NCBI GenBank assembly: GCA_021736565.1
Contig: JAIPFO010000009.1
Location: 1 to 22,619 of the forward strand
Reading direction: 5' to 3'
Length of the DNA: 22,619 nucleotides
From: Phycisphaerae bacterium
Lineage (GTDB): Bacteria; Planctomycetota; Phycisphaerae; Sedimentisphaerales; SM23-30
Shown piece by piece: positions 6,814-14,298 of the stretch. Within the stretch, counting starts at the first letter, position 1. Each line of letters begins with the position of its first letter. The translations under genes were made by a program, and so were the position numbers. A model generated the notes under the pieces. That model searched no databases. It was not told the DNA's origin and saw only the letters and a list, made by a program, of their open reading frames with translations.

Positions 6814-9771
6814 ATGAGCAAACAACTGATAGTAGCGGCCGTTACGTTCACGCTTATTCTAACGACTGGACTTGGGGCAGGAGAGCTGGTCAACCTGGCA
6901 CCACAGGCGAAGGTTTCGGCCTCAAGTGAATACAGCGGTGATTATCTGGCACGCGGGGCTATCGACGGAAAGATTCCCGGCCCGCTTAACAAAGAGGACA
7001 TGGATAATGCCTGGTGCGTTCGCGGGGCGGATGGGTTGCAGGGTGAATTTACGCTGACCTGGCCCAAACAAGTGGAAATTGCTGAAATTATCTATTTTGG
7101 GCGTACCGGTCAGATCATGGAAGAGTGTTTTAAGGACTATGAAGTCTACCTGGATGATGATGCAACACCGGTGAAAAAGGGCGTTTTCCAGATGCGCCAC
7201 GGGCCCCAGCGGGTCAGTATTCCAAAAAGCAGGGTAAAGAAGGCGCGTATCAAGTTTCTTTCAGCCTATCCGGGGGCGCAGAATCCCGGTGCCTCGGAAA
7301 TAGCCGTTTTTGCCGGTTCGCCCAGCGACAAACAGCTTGCTGACATGCTGCTTAGCCCGGATGAGCGGACACCTGAATCTATTCAATTGCGTAACGGCAT
7401 TCTCAATGGCAGGATGGGGTTCCGGGATATTCTACTGGTCAAACGTCATCCCATGAACATATCACATGTGTATGTCTATCATGCCGAAGGCTATCAAAGC
7501 GGCGGCGGCCTTTATGTTTATACGCCCGACGAAAATGACGGTAAGATGCGCTGTATTGTCGATTCATCTGAAGGGATGATCTCCAGTGCCGATCTTTCTT
7601 ATGACGGTAAGGAAGTTGTATTTGCCTGGAAACGCGGCGGGCTCAAGCTTTGTAATCCCGTAGCGATGCTGGATGATATGGACCGCTCAGTACCGGACAA
7701 TAACTACCAGATATATAGTGTCCATATCGACGGGAGCGGCCTAAAACGACTCACAGATGGGGCGTCTAATAATCTGGACCCTTCATGGCTGCCTGATGGC
7801 GGGATAGTCTTTATCTCTGACCGCAAACCGGCTTTTGCCTATTGTTATGTCGTCACCTCGCCGGTAGTCTATCGGATGGACCACGACGGTGAAAACCAGA
7901 AGCGGCTTTCGGCCAATTACCTGATGGACTTTACCCCGTCGGTGCTCAATGACGGACGGATCATCTATACCCGCTGGGAGTACGTTGACCGGGCGGCCTG
8001 CCCGATCCAGAGCCTCTGGACGCTTAACCCTGACGGGACCGGCCTGACGGGGTTTTACGGCAACCGGGTGCTCGCACCGGGTACGTTTATGGATGCGCAG
8101 CCGGTGCCGGGAACCAATCAGGTGATCGCCACCGCCACCAACCATAACGGCCCTTGCCGGGGCGGGATTGTTTTGATCGATCCGGCCAAAGGGGCCAATG
8201 CCAAAGAAGCCGTTACGAACCTGACGCCGGAAGTTGACATCTACAAGACACGCTGGCAGTATGGCAACGGGTTGGAAGGGCCTTATGAGAAGCCCTTCCC
8301 AATTGACAAGGAAAATTACCTGGTGACCAGCAATGGTAAGTTGGAGGTGCGGAACTTTAGAGGCGATAAGGCAACACTCTTAAATCTGGATAGGGGACTC
8401 GGTTATTACAGTGCCCAGCCGATCCGTCCAACAAAACGGCCGCCGCTGATTACCGGAACGCCGATGGACCACAGCGTGAAACTTGCCAAAGACGGCAGCG
8501 TTTCGGGAGCCTGGGCGACCATATTTATGCGGGATGTTTATGACGGCCTGGAACCGCATGTCAAACGGGGGGAGATCAAAAAGATCGCCGTTGTTCAGGA
8601 GATTGAAAAGAGCACCCATTCACCTCAAAATAACATATGCCTGGATGGTAATGGCCGTCGTAATATCGCGGTGTTTGGCTTTCAGTTTCCGCTGGTTTCC
8701 TGCGGGGCGACTTATGCGCCGAAACGATTGTGGGGATTTGCCGATGTCGAAGAAGACGGCAGTGCCGCCTTTAGGGTGCCGGCAGAGGTACCGATTTACT
8801 TTTTGGCACTGGATGCCGAAGGTATGGCGGTCCAGCGGATGAGAAGTTTTACACACCTCATGCCCGGTGAGGTGCAGGGGTGCGTTGGCTGCCATGCCGA
8901 CCGAAATTCAGCGGCTCCAAAAATGGCCCAGCGAAAACCGACCCGCTCTGTTGTCCAGGAGCTTACCCCGCCGAAGTGGGGAGTAACGGGATTCCGCTAT
9001 GACCAGGTGGTCCAGCCGGTACTCGATAAGCACTGTATTAAATGCCATAACCAGCGGGAACAGCCCAAGGGTGTGGACCTTACCGGGGACAAAACGGACT
9101 TCTTCAGTGTTTCGTATGACATCCTGGCCCGCAAAGGGACCCAGGGCGAGAATGATTTTATGAACCACGGCAGCCCCGTCGGCCCCAAAGGGGACGCGGC
9201 GCGAGGAATGAGCCCTTACACGGAGTGGATATGGTCGATTAACGGTGCCGGGCATAATGTGCTGGAAATTGAACCGAGACGCTGGGGAAGCCCCGCCAGC
9301 AAACTGGCGGAGATTATTCGCAATGGCCATCCGGATAAGGATGGTAAACCGCGGGTAGAGGTCGCTCACAGTGAACGTCGCAATGTTTATCTGTGGATCG
9401 ACCTGAACGTACCATACTACGGGACATCATCCTCCAACCACAAAAAACGGCTGGGCAGCCGAAGGATGTATCCTTACGAACTGGATACGGTTCTTGAAGA
9501 AGTGGCGAACCGAAGATGCGGCCAGTGTCACACCAAAGCAATCCCGCGAAAATACTATACGCGTATGCTCAAGCCGGAAAATAACAGTTTCATGCTTGCC
9601 CCCCTGGCCAAATCTGCCGGCGGCACTGAAAAATGCGGGGAAATAATATTCAAAACCAAAGACGATCCGGACTACCAGAAAATCATGGAAGTATTCAACC
9701 CTCTCCAGAAAATGCTAAAGCAACGTCCACGTGCCGACATGCTGGCTTTCGAATCCGAAGCCCGAAGATAA
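6814..9771 (+). CDS. Exported discoidin-PD40-triheme protein (HzsA-like superfamily)
   Basis: A 985-residue exported protein with a signal peptide at residues 1-22 (hydrophobic LIVAAVTFTLILTTGLGAG). Residues 26-150 form a discoidin-like module (NLAPQAKVSASSEYSGDY, AIDG). Residues 245-480 contain TolB-like PD40 repeats (IYSVHIDGSGLKRLTDGA, VYRMDHDGENQKRLS, LWTLNPDGTGLTGF). The C-terminal third has three heme-attachment motifs: CVGCH 690-694, CIKCH 741-745 and CGQCH 902-906. This order recalls the superfamily containing the hydrazine synthase alpha subunit, widely expanded in planctomycetes. The other hydrazine synthase subunits are absent, so hydrazine chemistry should not be assumed. A good ribosome site AGGAG (6803-6807) precedes the ATG by 6 nt. 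A periplasmic redox role is likely; the substrate is unknown. Confidence 0.88.
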   Translation: MSKQLIVAAVTFTLILTTGLGAGELVNLAPQAKVSASSEYSGDYLARGAIDGKIPGPLNKEDMDNAWCVRGADGLQGEFTLTWPKQVEIAEIIYFGRTGQIMEECFKDYEVYLDDDATPVKKGVFQMRHGPQRVSIPKSRVKKARIKFLSAYPGAQNPGASEIAVFAGSPSDKQLADMLLSPDERTPESIQLRNGILNGRMGFRDILLVKRHPMNISHVYVYHAEGYQSGGGLYVYTPDENDGKMRCIVDSSEGMISSADLSYDGKEVVFAWKRGGLKLCNPVAMLDDMDRSVPDNNYQIYSVHIDGSGLKRLTDGASNNLDPSWLPDGGIVFISDRKPAFAYCYVVTSPVVYRMDHDGENQKRLSANYLMDFTPSVLNDGRIIYTRWEYVDRAACPIQSLWTLNPDGTGLTGFYGNRVLAPGTFMDAQPVPGTNQVIATATNHNGPCRGGIVLIDPAKGANAKEAVTNLTPEVDIYKTRWQYGNGLEGPYEKPFPIDKENYLVTSNGKLEVRNFRGDKATLLNLDRGLGYYSAQPIRPTKRPPLITGTPMDHSVKLAKDGSVSGAWATIFMRDVYDGLEPHVKRGEIKKIAVVQEIEKSTHSPQNNICLDGNGRRNIAVFGFQFPLVSCGATYAPKRLWGFADVEEDGSAAFRVPAEVPIYFLALDAEGMAVQRMRSFTHLMPGEVQGCVGCHADRNSAAPKMAQRKPTRSVVQELTPPKWGVTGFRYDQVVQPVLDKHCIKCHNQREQPKGVDLTGDKTDFFSVSYDILARKGTQGENDFMNHGSPVGPKGDAARGMSPYTEWIWSINGAGHNVLEIEPRRWGSPASKLAEIIRNGHPDKDGKPRVEVAHSERRNVYLWIDLNVPYYGTSSSNHKKRLGSRRMYPYELDTVLEEVANRRCGQCHTKAIPRKYYTRMLKPENNSFMLAPLAKSAGGTEKCGEIIFKTKDDPDYQKIMEVFNPLQKMLKQRPRADMLAFESEARR

Positions 9772-9785
9772 AAAATAAGGCTATC

Positions 9786-9815
9786 GGAACGTTGCAAGAG
9801 TTCTTTTTATTTTTT
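9786..9815 (+). terminator. Possible intrinsic terminator between convergent genes
   Basis: GGAAC (9786-9790) can pair with GTTCT (9800-9804) through four Watson-Crick pairs and one G-U, followed by the T-rich run TTTTTATTTTTT (9804-9815). The stem is short, but its position just after the heme protein gene and before the convergent stress-protein gene fits. Confidence 0.4.
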
Positions 9816-9828
9816 GGAACACAGAAAA

Positions 9829-10299
9829 TCACGGCATCTCAAACTTATACTCGTCATGCCGTATCGTCAGCACCGGACAGGGAGATTTTCGGACCACTTT
9901 TTCTGTCACGCTGCCCAGGAGTATGGAAGCCAGGGCGCCGTGGCCGTGGGTACTGATAGCGATCAGGTCTATTTGTTCGTCGCGGGCGTAGTTGATGATC
10001 TCAACAAAAGGTCGGCCGTTGACCATCTTTTTGATAAGTCGACCGTCAAGCCCACTAAGGTTTTCGGCCACAAATTTTTCCATCTCATGCCGGGCAGATT
10101 CGAGAATTTCATCTTCTGATATTGTCACCGGCACCGCGCTTTCCCCGCCTCCCATCCAATACTGATACGAATCATCGATCACATGCAGCAGATGAAGTTC
10201 AGCATTGTATTTATCCGCCAGGTCCAACGCCATCGGTAATGCCGCCAGAGAATGCCTGGAAAAATCACTCGGATATAAAATCTTCTTTACTTCTATCAT
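9829..10299 (-). CDS. Universal stress protein (UspA family)
   Basis: A 156-residue single-domain Usp. The N-terminus KKILYPSDFSRHSLAALPMA contains the conserved first strand and the Asp that contacts ATP. The C-terminal STHGHGALASILLGSVTEKV followed by RKSPCPVLTIR is the glycine-rich ATP-binding loop and last strand. This suggests an ATP-binding rather than UspA-like non-binding member. An AAGGAG site lies 8 nt before the ATG, and a perfect consensus promoter lies upstream. Usp proteins help cells persist under starvation or redox stress. It is a single-gene unit, convergent with the heme protein gene and divergent from the small zinc-ribbon gene. Confidence 0.95.
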   Translation of the reverse strand: MIEVKKILYPSDFSRHSLAALPMALDLADKYNAELHLLHVIDDSYQYWMGGGESAVPVTISEDEILESARHEMEKFVAENLSGLDGRLIKKMVNGRPFVEIINYARDEQIDLIAISTHGHGALASILLGSVTEKVVRKSPCPVLTIRHDEYKFEMP

Positions 10300-10345
10300 A
10301 ACACTATCTCCTTATTTAGTACGTCAAACCTGTTATCAGCATTTC

Positions 10346-10381
10346 TATCTCTATTATAAGTGATATTTATGGCGTTGTCAA
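10346..10381 (-). promoter_or_regulatory. Perfect consensus sigma-70 promoter of the stress-protein gene
   Basis: Read on the minus strand, TTGACA (10376-10381), a 17-bp spacer and TATAAT (10353-10358) match the sigma-70 consensus at all 12 positions. The start site would be near 10346, giving a leader of about 46 nt with AAGGAG (10308-10313) before the ATG. Repeat copy B starts 5 bp beyond the -35 box. Confidence 0.85.
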
Positions 10382-10385
10382 TATC

Positions 10386-10474
10386 GACGCCCACGAAAAA
10401 TGTCTATCTGTCAAAGCCCGTTCCCCCTTTAAAATGCGGAGAGCAGGGCTTAAAAAACTTATGCCGTTGGCGTC
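10386..10474 (+). repeat. Dispersed structured intergenic repeat, copy B
   Basis: An 89-bp element with terminal inverted repeats GACGCCCAC (10386-10394) and GTTGGCGTC (10466-10474), matching at 8 of 9 positions when reversed. Inside, AAGCCC (10414-10419) pairs with GGGCTT (10446-10451). Its last 25 bases agree with copy C at 20 of 25 positions, including AAAAACTTATG and TGGCGTCA. It fills the gap between the promoters of two divergent genes. Confidence 0.7.
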
Positions 10475-10483
10475 AATTTTATA

Positions 10484-10511
10484 TTGAAATACACGATTTT
10501 CAAGGTAAAAT
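10484..10511 (+). promoter_or_regulatory. Promoter giving a probably leaderless transcript
   Basis: TTGAAA (10484-10489), a 16-bp spacer and TAAAAT (10506-10511) match 5/6 in each box. Transcription would begin about 7 bp after the -10 box, at or next to the ATG at 10519. No Shine-Dalgarno precedes that ATG, which agrees with leaderless translation. Confidence 0.5.
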
Positions 10512-10518
10512 CAATATT

Positions 10519-10791
10519 ATGACTGACAATCCTGACTATATCCTGGAAATTGGTGACCAACGCATTGTGTCACCCCAGCCCGATGAGACTGACGCGGCAA
10601 ATATGGGCCGAAAGAAGGCAGGCAATAAGAATTATATCAGTGTTTTGTTTGAATGCTGCTCGGCCTATCAGCGTATTTATCGCAATAAAGCGGGCACCGC
10701 CTATGAAGGACGCTGCCCCCGCTGTATGAAGCCAATACGCATCGGGATCGGCCCGGGTGGGACCGATAGCCGTTTTTTTACGGCCAAATAA
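10519..10791 (+). CDS. Small zinc-ribbon protein, function unknown
   Basis: A 90-residue protein beginning MTDNPDYILEIGDQRIVSP. C46/C47 (FECCSAYQRIY) and C66/C69 (GRCPRCMKPI) are placed like a zinc ribbon, and the tail RIGIGPGGTDSRFF is strongly patterned and looks conserved. I have the impression of similar small proteins in planctomycete genomes but know of no function. A longer frame opens at 10360, but it would translate straight through repeat copy B and the promoter at 10484-10511, so the later start is preferred. It may be a structural zinc protein or nucleic-acid-binding accessory factor; that is only a guess. Confidence 0.75.
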   Translation: MTDNPDYILEIGDQRIVSPQPDETDAANMGRKKAGNKNYISVLFECCSAYQRIYRNKAGTAYEGRCPRCMKPIRIGIGPGGTDSRFFTAK

Positions 10792-11021
10792 TCCGCTTCC
10801 CTGCTGCCACCATCCCCGCATCAGGCTTTTATTTTGACGCCTATATGATTTTTCGGTAATTTTTCACAGTTTTTTAGACTAAAATAGGCCCTTCAGTCGT
10901 CACAAGAGTGATCGAACGTTCAATCGTCGCATGCGAGAGACTATTTGATATGCAAGATACCAGGATTTGTTCATGCAGGTGGGATTCCTGCAGTACACCG
11001 GTATCAGTTGAGGATTTGGCC

Positions 11022-11573
11022 ATGCCCCATGACCGGCAACTCATCGAAAGACTCCACCAGGGAGACCCACACGCCTTGCGCACCTGTTATGAGAGGTACA
11101 AAGATACACTGCTGACGACCGCCGCCTGCCTGCTGGGCAGTATCCCCGCGGGTGAAGATTGCCTGCATGATGTCTTTGTGCAGTTTGCCGCTGACGTTCG
11201 AAAACTGGGCACCGCCGAAAATCTCAAGAGCTATTTGACAACCTGTATCGCCAACCGGGCACGGGACATGCTGCGACAGCGGTCGCGGCAGACCATGGCC
11301 ATGGACAAAATCGCGCAAATGTCAGAGCCGCAAACAACCCCGCCGCCCCAACCCGCCAAATCGACCGACAGTGACCAGGCCACTGCGGCGTATCGGGCCC
11401 TGGGCCAATTACCCGACTTGCAGCGGGAAGTGATCACCTTGCATCTGCAGGGGGATATGACATTCAAACAGATCGCCCGGTCACAGCACGCGTCGATCAA
11501 TACCATACAGAGCCGCTATCGATACGGCCTGGCCAAGCTGCGACAGCTTCTGGGAAAAGGAGCAAAACCATGA
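11022..11573 (+). CDS. ECF-type RNA polymerase sigma factor
   Basis: A 183-residue sigma factor of normal ECF length. Region 2 covers about residues 20-88, with EDCLHDVFVQFA where region 2.2 contacts RNA polymerase and YLTTCIANRARDMLRQRSR as the DNA-melting and -10 reading helix. Region 4 covers about 122-176 (LPDLQREVITLHLQGDMTFK, SINTIQSRYRYGLAKLRQLL), which binds the -35 element. The start at 11022 is set by GAGGA (11010-11014), 7 nt upstream. The frame stays open to a GTG at 10908, but that extension is cysteine-rich and unlike the family. It overlaps the following membrane protein gene (ATGA), the usual arrangement of an ECF sigma factor with its controlling partner. Confidence 0.93.
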   Translation: MPHDRQLIERLHQGDPHALRTCYERYKDTLLTTAACLLGSIPAGEDCLHDVFVQFAADVRKLGTAENLKSYLTTCIANRARDMLRQRSRQTMAMDKIAQMSEPQTTPPPQPAKSTDSDQATAAYRALGQLPDLQREVITLHLQGDMTFKQIARSQHASINTIQSRYRYGLAKLRQLLGKGAKP

Positions 11574-12484
11574 ACCCCGCAGAAAATAACATAGAACGTC
11601 ACGTTAAAGAAATCAGCTTTAAAACCCGTGACGACCTGGATGCACAGATTTTATCTGACGCCCTGGCCGCCCTGGACCATTCAAACGCCCCGCCCGGGCC
11701 TGACGAACCCATACGAAGAATGAACATGAAAAGTTATATGCCATTATTAGTCACCGCCGCCGCAGTGATCGCCATCATCGTGGGAATTGTCCAGTTTAAT
11801 CCAGATCCAAAAGTCAGTAGCAAAGATCCAATCGCGGCCAATAAACCCGATATCGCGGATTCATCCACCACGGATTCCCTGGTCCCACTTGAAATCGAAT
11901 TTCCTCAAGCCATGTTTGTCGGAACACCCGCCAACCTCTCTTCAATTCCGAATCTGGAGCCTATAAAACCTGAAGGGGATCTACGCCCTCCGATCATGGT
12001 CCCCAAAGGAACCAAAAACGTCGCACGGAACAAGCAGGTCTCGGCCTCCGATGAAGATCCGATCATCGGTTCGATGGGTATGATTAATGACGGAAACAAG
12101 CAAGCAGCCGATGGCAGTTATATAGAGTTCGCCCCCGGTCCACAGCATGTGACCCTTGACCTGGGCGAACAGCATAATATCTACGCCATTGCCGTCTGGC
12201 ATTATCACAAAACCCAACGGGTCTATTTCGATGTCATCGTACAGACCGCCGACGACCCCGACTTTCTCACCCATGCCAAGACCCTGTTCAATAACGACAT
12301 CGACAACTCATCCGGCATGGGCGTCGGGACAGATAAAAACTACATCGAAGATAACAAGGGAAAACTCATCAATGCCAGGGGCACCCGGGGACGCTATGTG
12401 CGCCTCTACAGTAACGGCAACAACCTGAACAATTTGAACCATCTCATCGAAATTGAAGTGTACGGCCAGCCGGTCGCAAAATAA
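11570..12484 (+). CDS. Membrane anti-sigma-like protein with extracytoplasmic discoidin-like domain
   Basis: A 304-residue single-pass protein. Residues 1-50 are cytoplasmic (NIERHVKEISFKTRDDLDAQ, then ILSDALAALDHSN), a pattern common in proteins encoded just after ECF sigma genes in planctomycetes. Residues 54-73 are the membrane helix (SYMPLLVTAAAVIAIIVGIV). Residues 140-302 are an F5/8C (discoidin)-like beta sandwich: NVARNKQVSASDEDPIIGSM, VTLDLGEQHNIYAIAVWHYH, and the closing RYVRLYSNGNN...EIEVYG. Such domains bind sugars or surfaces, so the protein may sense an outside ligand and release the sigma factor. No zinc-binding anti-sigma motif (HxxxCxxC) is present. The start overlaps the sigma gene's stop by 4 bp. 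Confidence 0.82.
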   Translation: MNPAENNIERHVKEISFKTRDDLDAQILSDALAALDHSNAPPGPDEPIRRMNMKSYMPLLVTAAAVIAIIVGIVQFNPDPKVSSKDPIAANKPDIADSSTTDSLVPLEIEFPQAMFVGTPANLSSIPNLEPIKPEGDLRPPIMVPKGTKNVARNKQVSASDEDPIIGSMGMINDGNKQAADGSYIEFAPGPQHVTLDLGEQHNIYAIAVWHYHKTQRVYFDVIVQTADDPDFLTHAKTLFNNDIDNSSGMGVGTDKNYIEDNKGKLINARGTRGRYVRLYSNGNNLNNLNHLIEIEVYGQPVAK

Positions 12485-12522
12485 ATTACACTTCGATACC
12501 GACCTCCTCGACTCTTCACGAC

Positions 12523-12548
12523 GGCATCAAACGTCATATTTCGATGCC
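12523..12548. repeat. Inverted repeat between the two discoidin paralogs
   Basis: GGCATC (12523-12528) and GATGCC (12543-12548) are perfect 6-bp arms around 14 bases in the 145-bp gap between the tandem paralogs. No T-run follows. It may be an operator for the downstream promoter or a weak 3' hairpin. Confidence 0.35.
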
Positions 12549-12580
12549 TCAAAAAACCTATGACGCGGACCTTAACCTTC

Positions 12581-12586
12581 TATAAT
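12581..12586 (+). promoter_or_regulatory. TATAAT box before the second discoidin paralog
   Basis: A perfect TATAAT overlaps an in-frame ATG at 12585. No good -35 lies at 16-18 bp (the nearest is TATGAC at 12559-12564). If it is used, transcription starts near 12593 and the ATG at 12630 becomes the first possible start. Confidence 0.35.
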
Positions 12587-12629
12587 GTCTCGGCTTGCCA
12601 GACGTAACCCACGACCGGTACATCCACAC

Positions 12630-13544
12630 ATGGACATAGAACGGATCCTAAAAACAATTACATTTAAAGTCAGTAGCAACCTGAACGTCTGGATCCTATC
12701 CGACGCCCTGATGGCCCTGGCACATCCCAAAACCTCTTACGAAACAAGGAGAACACGCATGAAACACATTATCCCATTAGTCGCCACAGCAGCAGTGGCC
12801 ACGATCGCACTGGCCATCGGCATAAATCATTCAAAACCGGATACACCCAATCCCCCCAAGCCGCTATCCCAAATAGAGACCGATGAAAATAACACCTCAA
12901 AGACCATTGCACTGGTACCCCTGAAAATTGAATACCCTCTGGCTCATACCAACGGCACCCCAAAACCACTAAAAGGCATGCCCAATATGCCCCCCCCGGC
13001 TAAACCCGGATTCAGACGCCCGCCGATGATGATACCCGAAGGGACAACCAATGTTGCACGGGGGAAACAGATTTATGCCTCTGATGATGATCCGATTATC
13101 GGTTCGATTGATATGGTCACTGACGGCGACAAAGAGGCGATCGATGGCAGTTTCATCGAGTTCGGACCCGGTCGGCAACAAGTGACCATTGACCTGGGGC
13201 TACAGCATAATATTTATGCCATCACCCTCTGGCATTATCACAAGAATGCCCTGGCAGCCCGGGTCTATTTCGATGTGATCGTCCAAACCGCCGACGACCC
13301 CGACTTTATCACCCATGTAAAAACCCTCTTCAATAACGACCATGACAACACCTCCGGCATGGGAATTGGCACAGACAAAAACTACATCGAAACCCATCTC
13401 GGAAAGATCATCGACACCCAGGGCGTTCAGGGACGCTATGTACGCCTCTACAGTAACGGCAACAACCTGAACCCCCTGAACCACCTTATCGAAATTGAAG
13501 TATACGGCCAACCGGTCAATAGTGACTCCAAAGCCAAAAGTTGA
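12630..13544 (+). CDS. Second membrane discoidin-like anti-sigma paralog
   Basis: A tandem paralog of the preceding gene, 304 residues from the chosen start. The N-terminal piece (DIERILKTITFKVSSNLNVW, then ILSDALMALAHPK) aligns with the paralog's cytoplasmic segment. It is followed by a membrane helix (HIIPLVATAAVATIALAIGI) and the same discoidin-like domain (DDDPIIGSIDMVTDGDKEAI, VYFDVIVQTADDPDF, LFNNDHDNTSGMGIGTDKN, RYVRLYSNGNNLNPLNHLIE). The two domains are by eye well over half identical, while the linkers differ. A longer frame starts at ATG 12585, but it overlaps a TATAAT box and adds a basic stretch absent from the paralog, so 12630 is preferred. It has no sigma factor gene of its own, so it may share the upstream one. 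Confidence 0.82.
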   Translation: MDIERILKTITFKVSSNLNVWILSDALMALAHPKTSYETRRTRMKHIIPLVATAAVATIALAIGINHSKPDTPNPPKPLSQIETDENNTSKTIALVPLKIEYPLAHTNGTPKPLKGMPNMPPPAKPGFRRPPMMIPEGTTNVARGKQIYASDDDPIIGSIDMVTDGDKEAIDGSFIEFGPGRQQVTIDLGLQHNIYAITLWHYHKNALAARVYFDVIVQTADDPDFITHVKTLFNNDHDNTSGMGIGTDKNYIETHLGKIIDTQGVQGRYVRLYSNGNNLNPLNHLIEIEVYGQPVNSDSKAKS

Positions 13545-13593
13545 CTCGCATCGTCCATATCAGCCGTTACGCGACGGAATCGGGACGTCAATA

Positions 13594-14298
13594 TTACGAC
13601 TGGGCAATGTCGCGCCGCAACTTAAACAGTTCCTTAAACGCCCGAAAAATCACCCGGATGCTCCCCCCGCTCTGCTCACCGGCGGTCCGGGGGTAGTGGG
13701 TGACACCTCGCTGGGTGATGGCAAAGCCCGCCCGTTTCGCCCGGGTAAGCATTTCAGTATCAATTAAAGCGCCGGTACTGTGCATCTCAATTTTATCGAT
13801 CACCTCCCGACGATAAAGTTTAAAGGCACAGTCGATATCGCGTATCTCCAGATGGAACATCTTACGCACCAGCAGGCCCCACGCCCAGGCGTTCAACTTG
13901 CGTATCAGCGGGTCCTGGCGGTTCTGGCGATAGCAGGTGATCACATCATGCTCATCGGTCAGGTCCAGCAACCCCGGCAACTCGCCCAGGTCAAACTGGC
14001 CATCGCCATCGGTATAAAAAACCCACGCCTTACTGGCCGCCCGAAATCCGCTCTGCAATGCCCCGCCGTATCCTTTATTCTCCTCGTGATGTATCACCCG
14101 AACATACGCATGGCTCGCCGCCAGTCGATCAGCAATCACCCCGGTATCGTCCACGCTGCCGTCATCAACAACGATCACCTCGTAATTGGCACTGACTGAA
14201 CGGGCGACCGCCAGGGCCTTCTCCACCATGCCCTGAACACTCTCCTCTTCATTATGACAAGGAAAAAAAAGGGTAAGACTTTCCAAATTTCGACTCAC
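13594..14298 (-). CDS. GT2 glycosyltransferase, polyprenyl-phosphate sugar synthase-like
   Basis: A GT-A fold enzyme of about 234 residues. The N-terminus LTLFFPCHNEEESVQGMVEK, the VIVVDDGSVDDTG nucleotide-sugar motif and the TDGDGQFD DxD-type metal site place it with dolichyl-phosphate mannosyl/glucosyl transferase-like GT2 proteins, here without membrane helices. It probably moves a sugar from a nucleotide donor to a polyprenyl phosphate at the inner face of the membrane. The frame reaches ATG 14307, but its AGGAAGG ribosome site abuts that codon. The GTG at 14298 is 9 nt from the site and overlaps the upstream stop as GTGA, so it is preferred. Coupling to the large membrane protein upstream suggests donor maker and transferase work together. 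Confidence 0.9.
   Translation of the reverse strand: MSRNLESLTLFFPCHNEEESVQGMVEKALAVARSVSANYEVIVVDDGSVDDTGVIADRLAASHAYVRVIHHEENKGYGGALQSGFRAASKAWVFYTDGDGQFDLGELPGLLDLTDEHDVITCYRQNRQDPLIRKLNAWAWGLLVRKMFHLEIRDIDCAFKLYRREVIDKIEMHSTGALIDTEMLTRAKRAGFAITQRGVTHYPRTAGEQSGGSIRVIFRAFKELFKLRRDIAQS

Noticed and set aside
8908..9369. 153-codon open frame opposite the heme protein gene
   Set aside because: The plus strand encodes clear CxxCH motifs there, and the antisense product resembles nothing known.
6814..9771. Hydrazine synthase alpha subunit (anammox)
   Set aside because: Only a general architectural likeness is seen. No beta/gamma subunits or other anammox genes are present, and the superfamily is broad in planctomycetes.
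10360..10518. N-terminal extension of the small zinc-ribbon gene
   Set aside because: It would translate through repeat copy B and the promoter at 10484-10511, and it has no ribosome site.
10908..11021. GTG-initiated extension of the ECF sigma factor
   Set aside because: A GAGGA site sits 7 nt before ATG 11022, and the extension is cysteine-rich and unlike the family.
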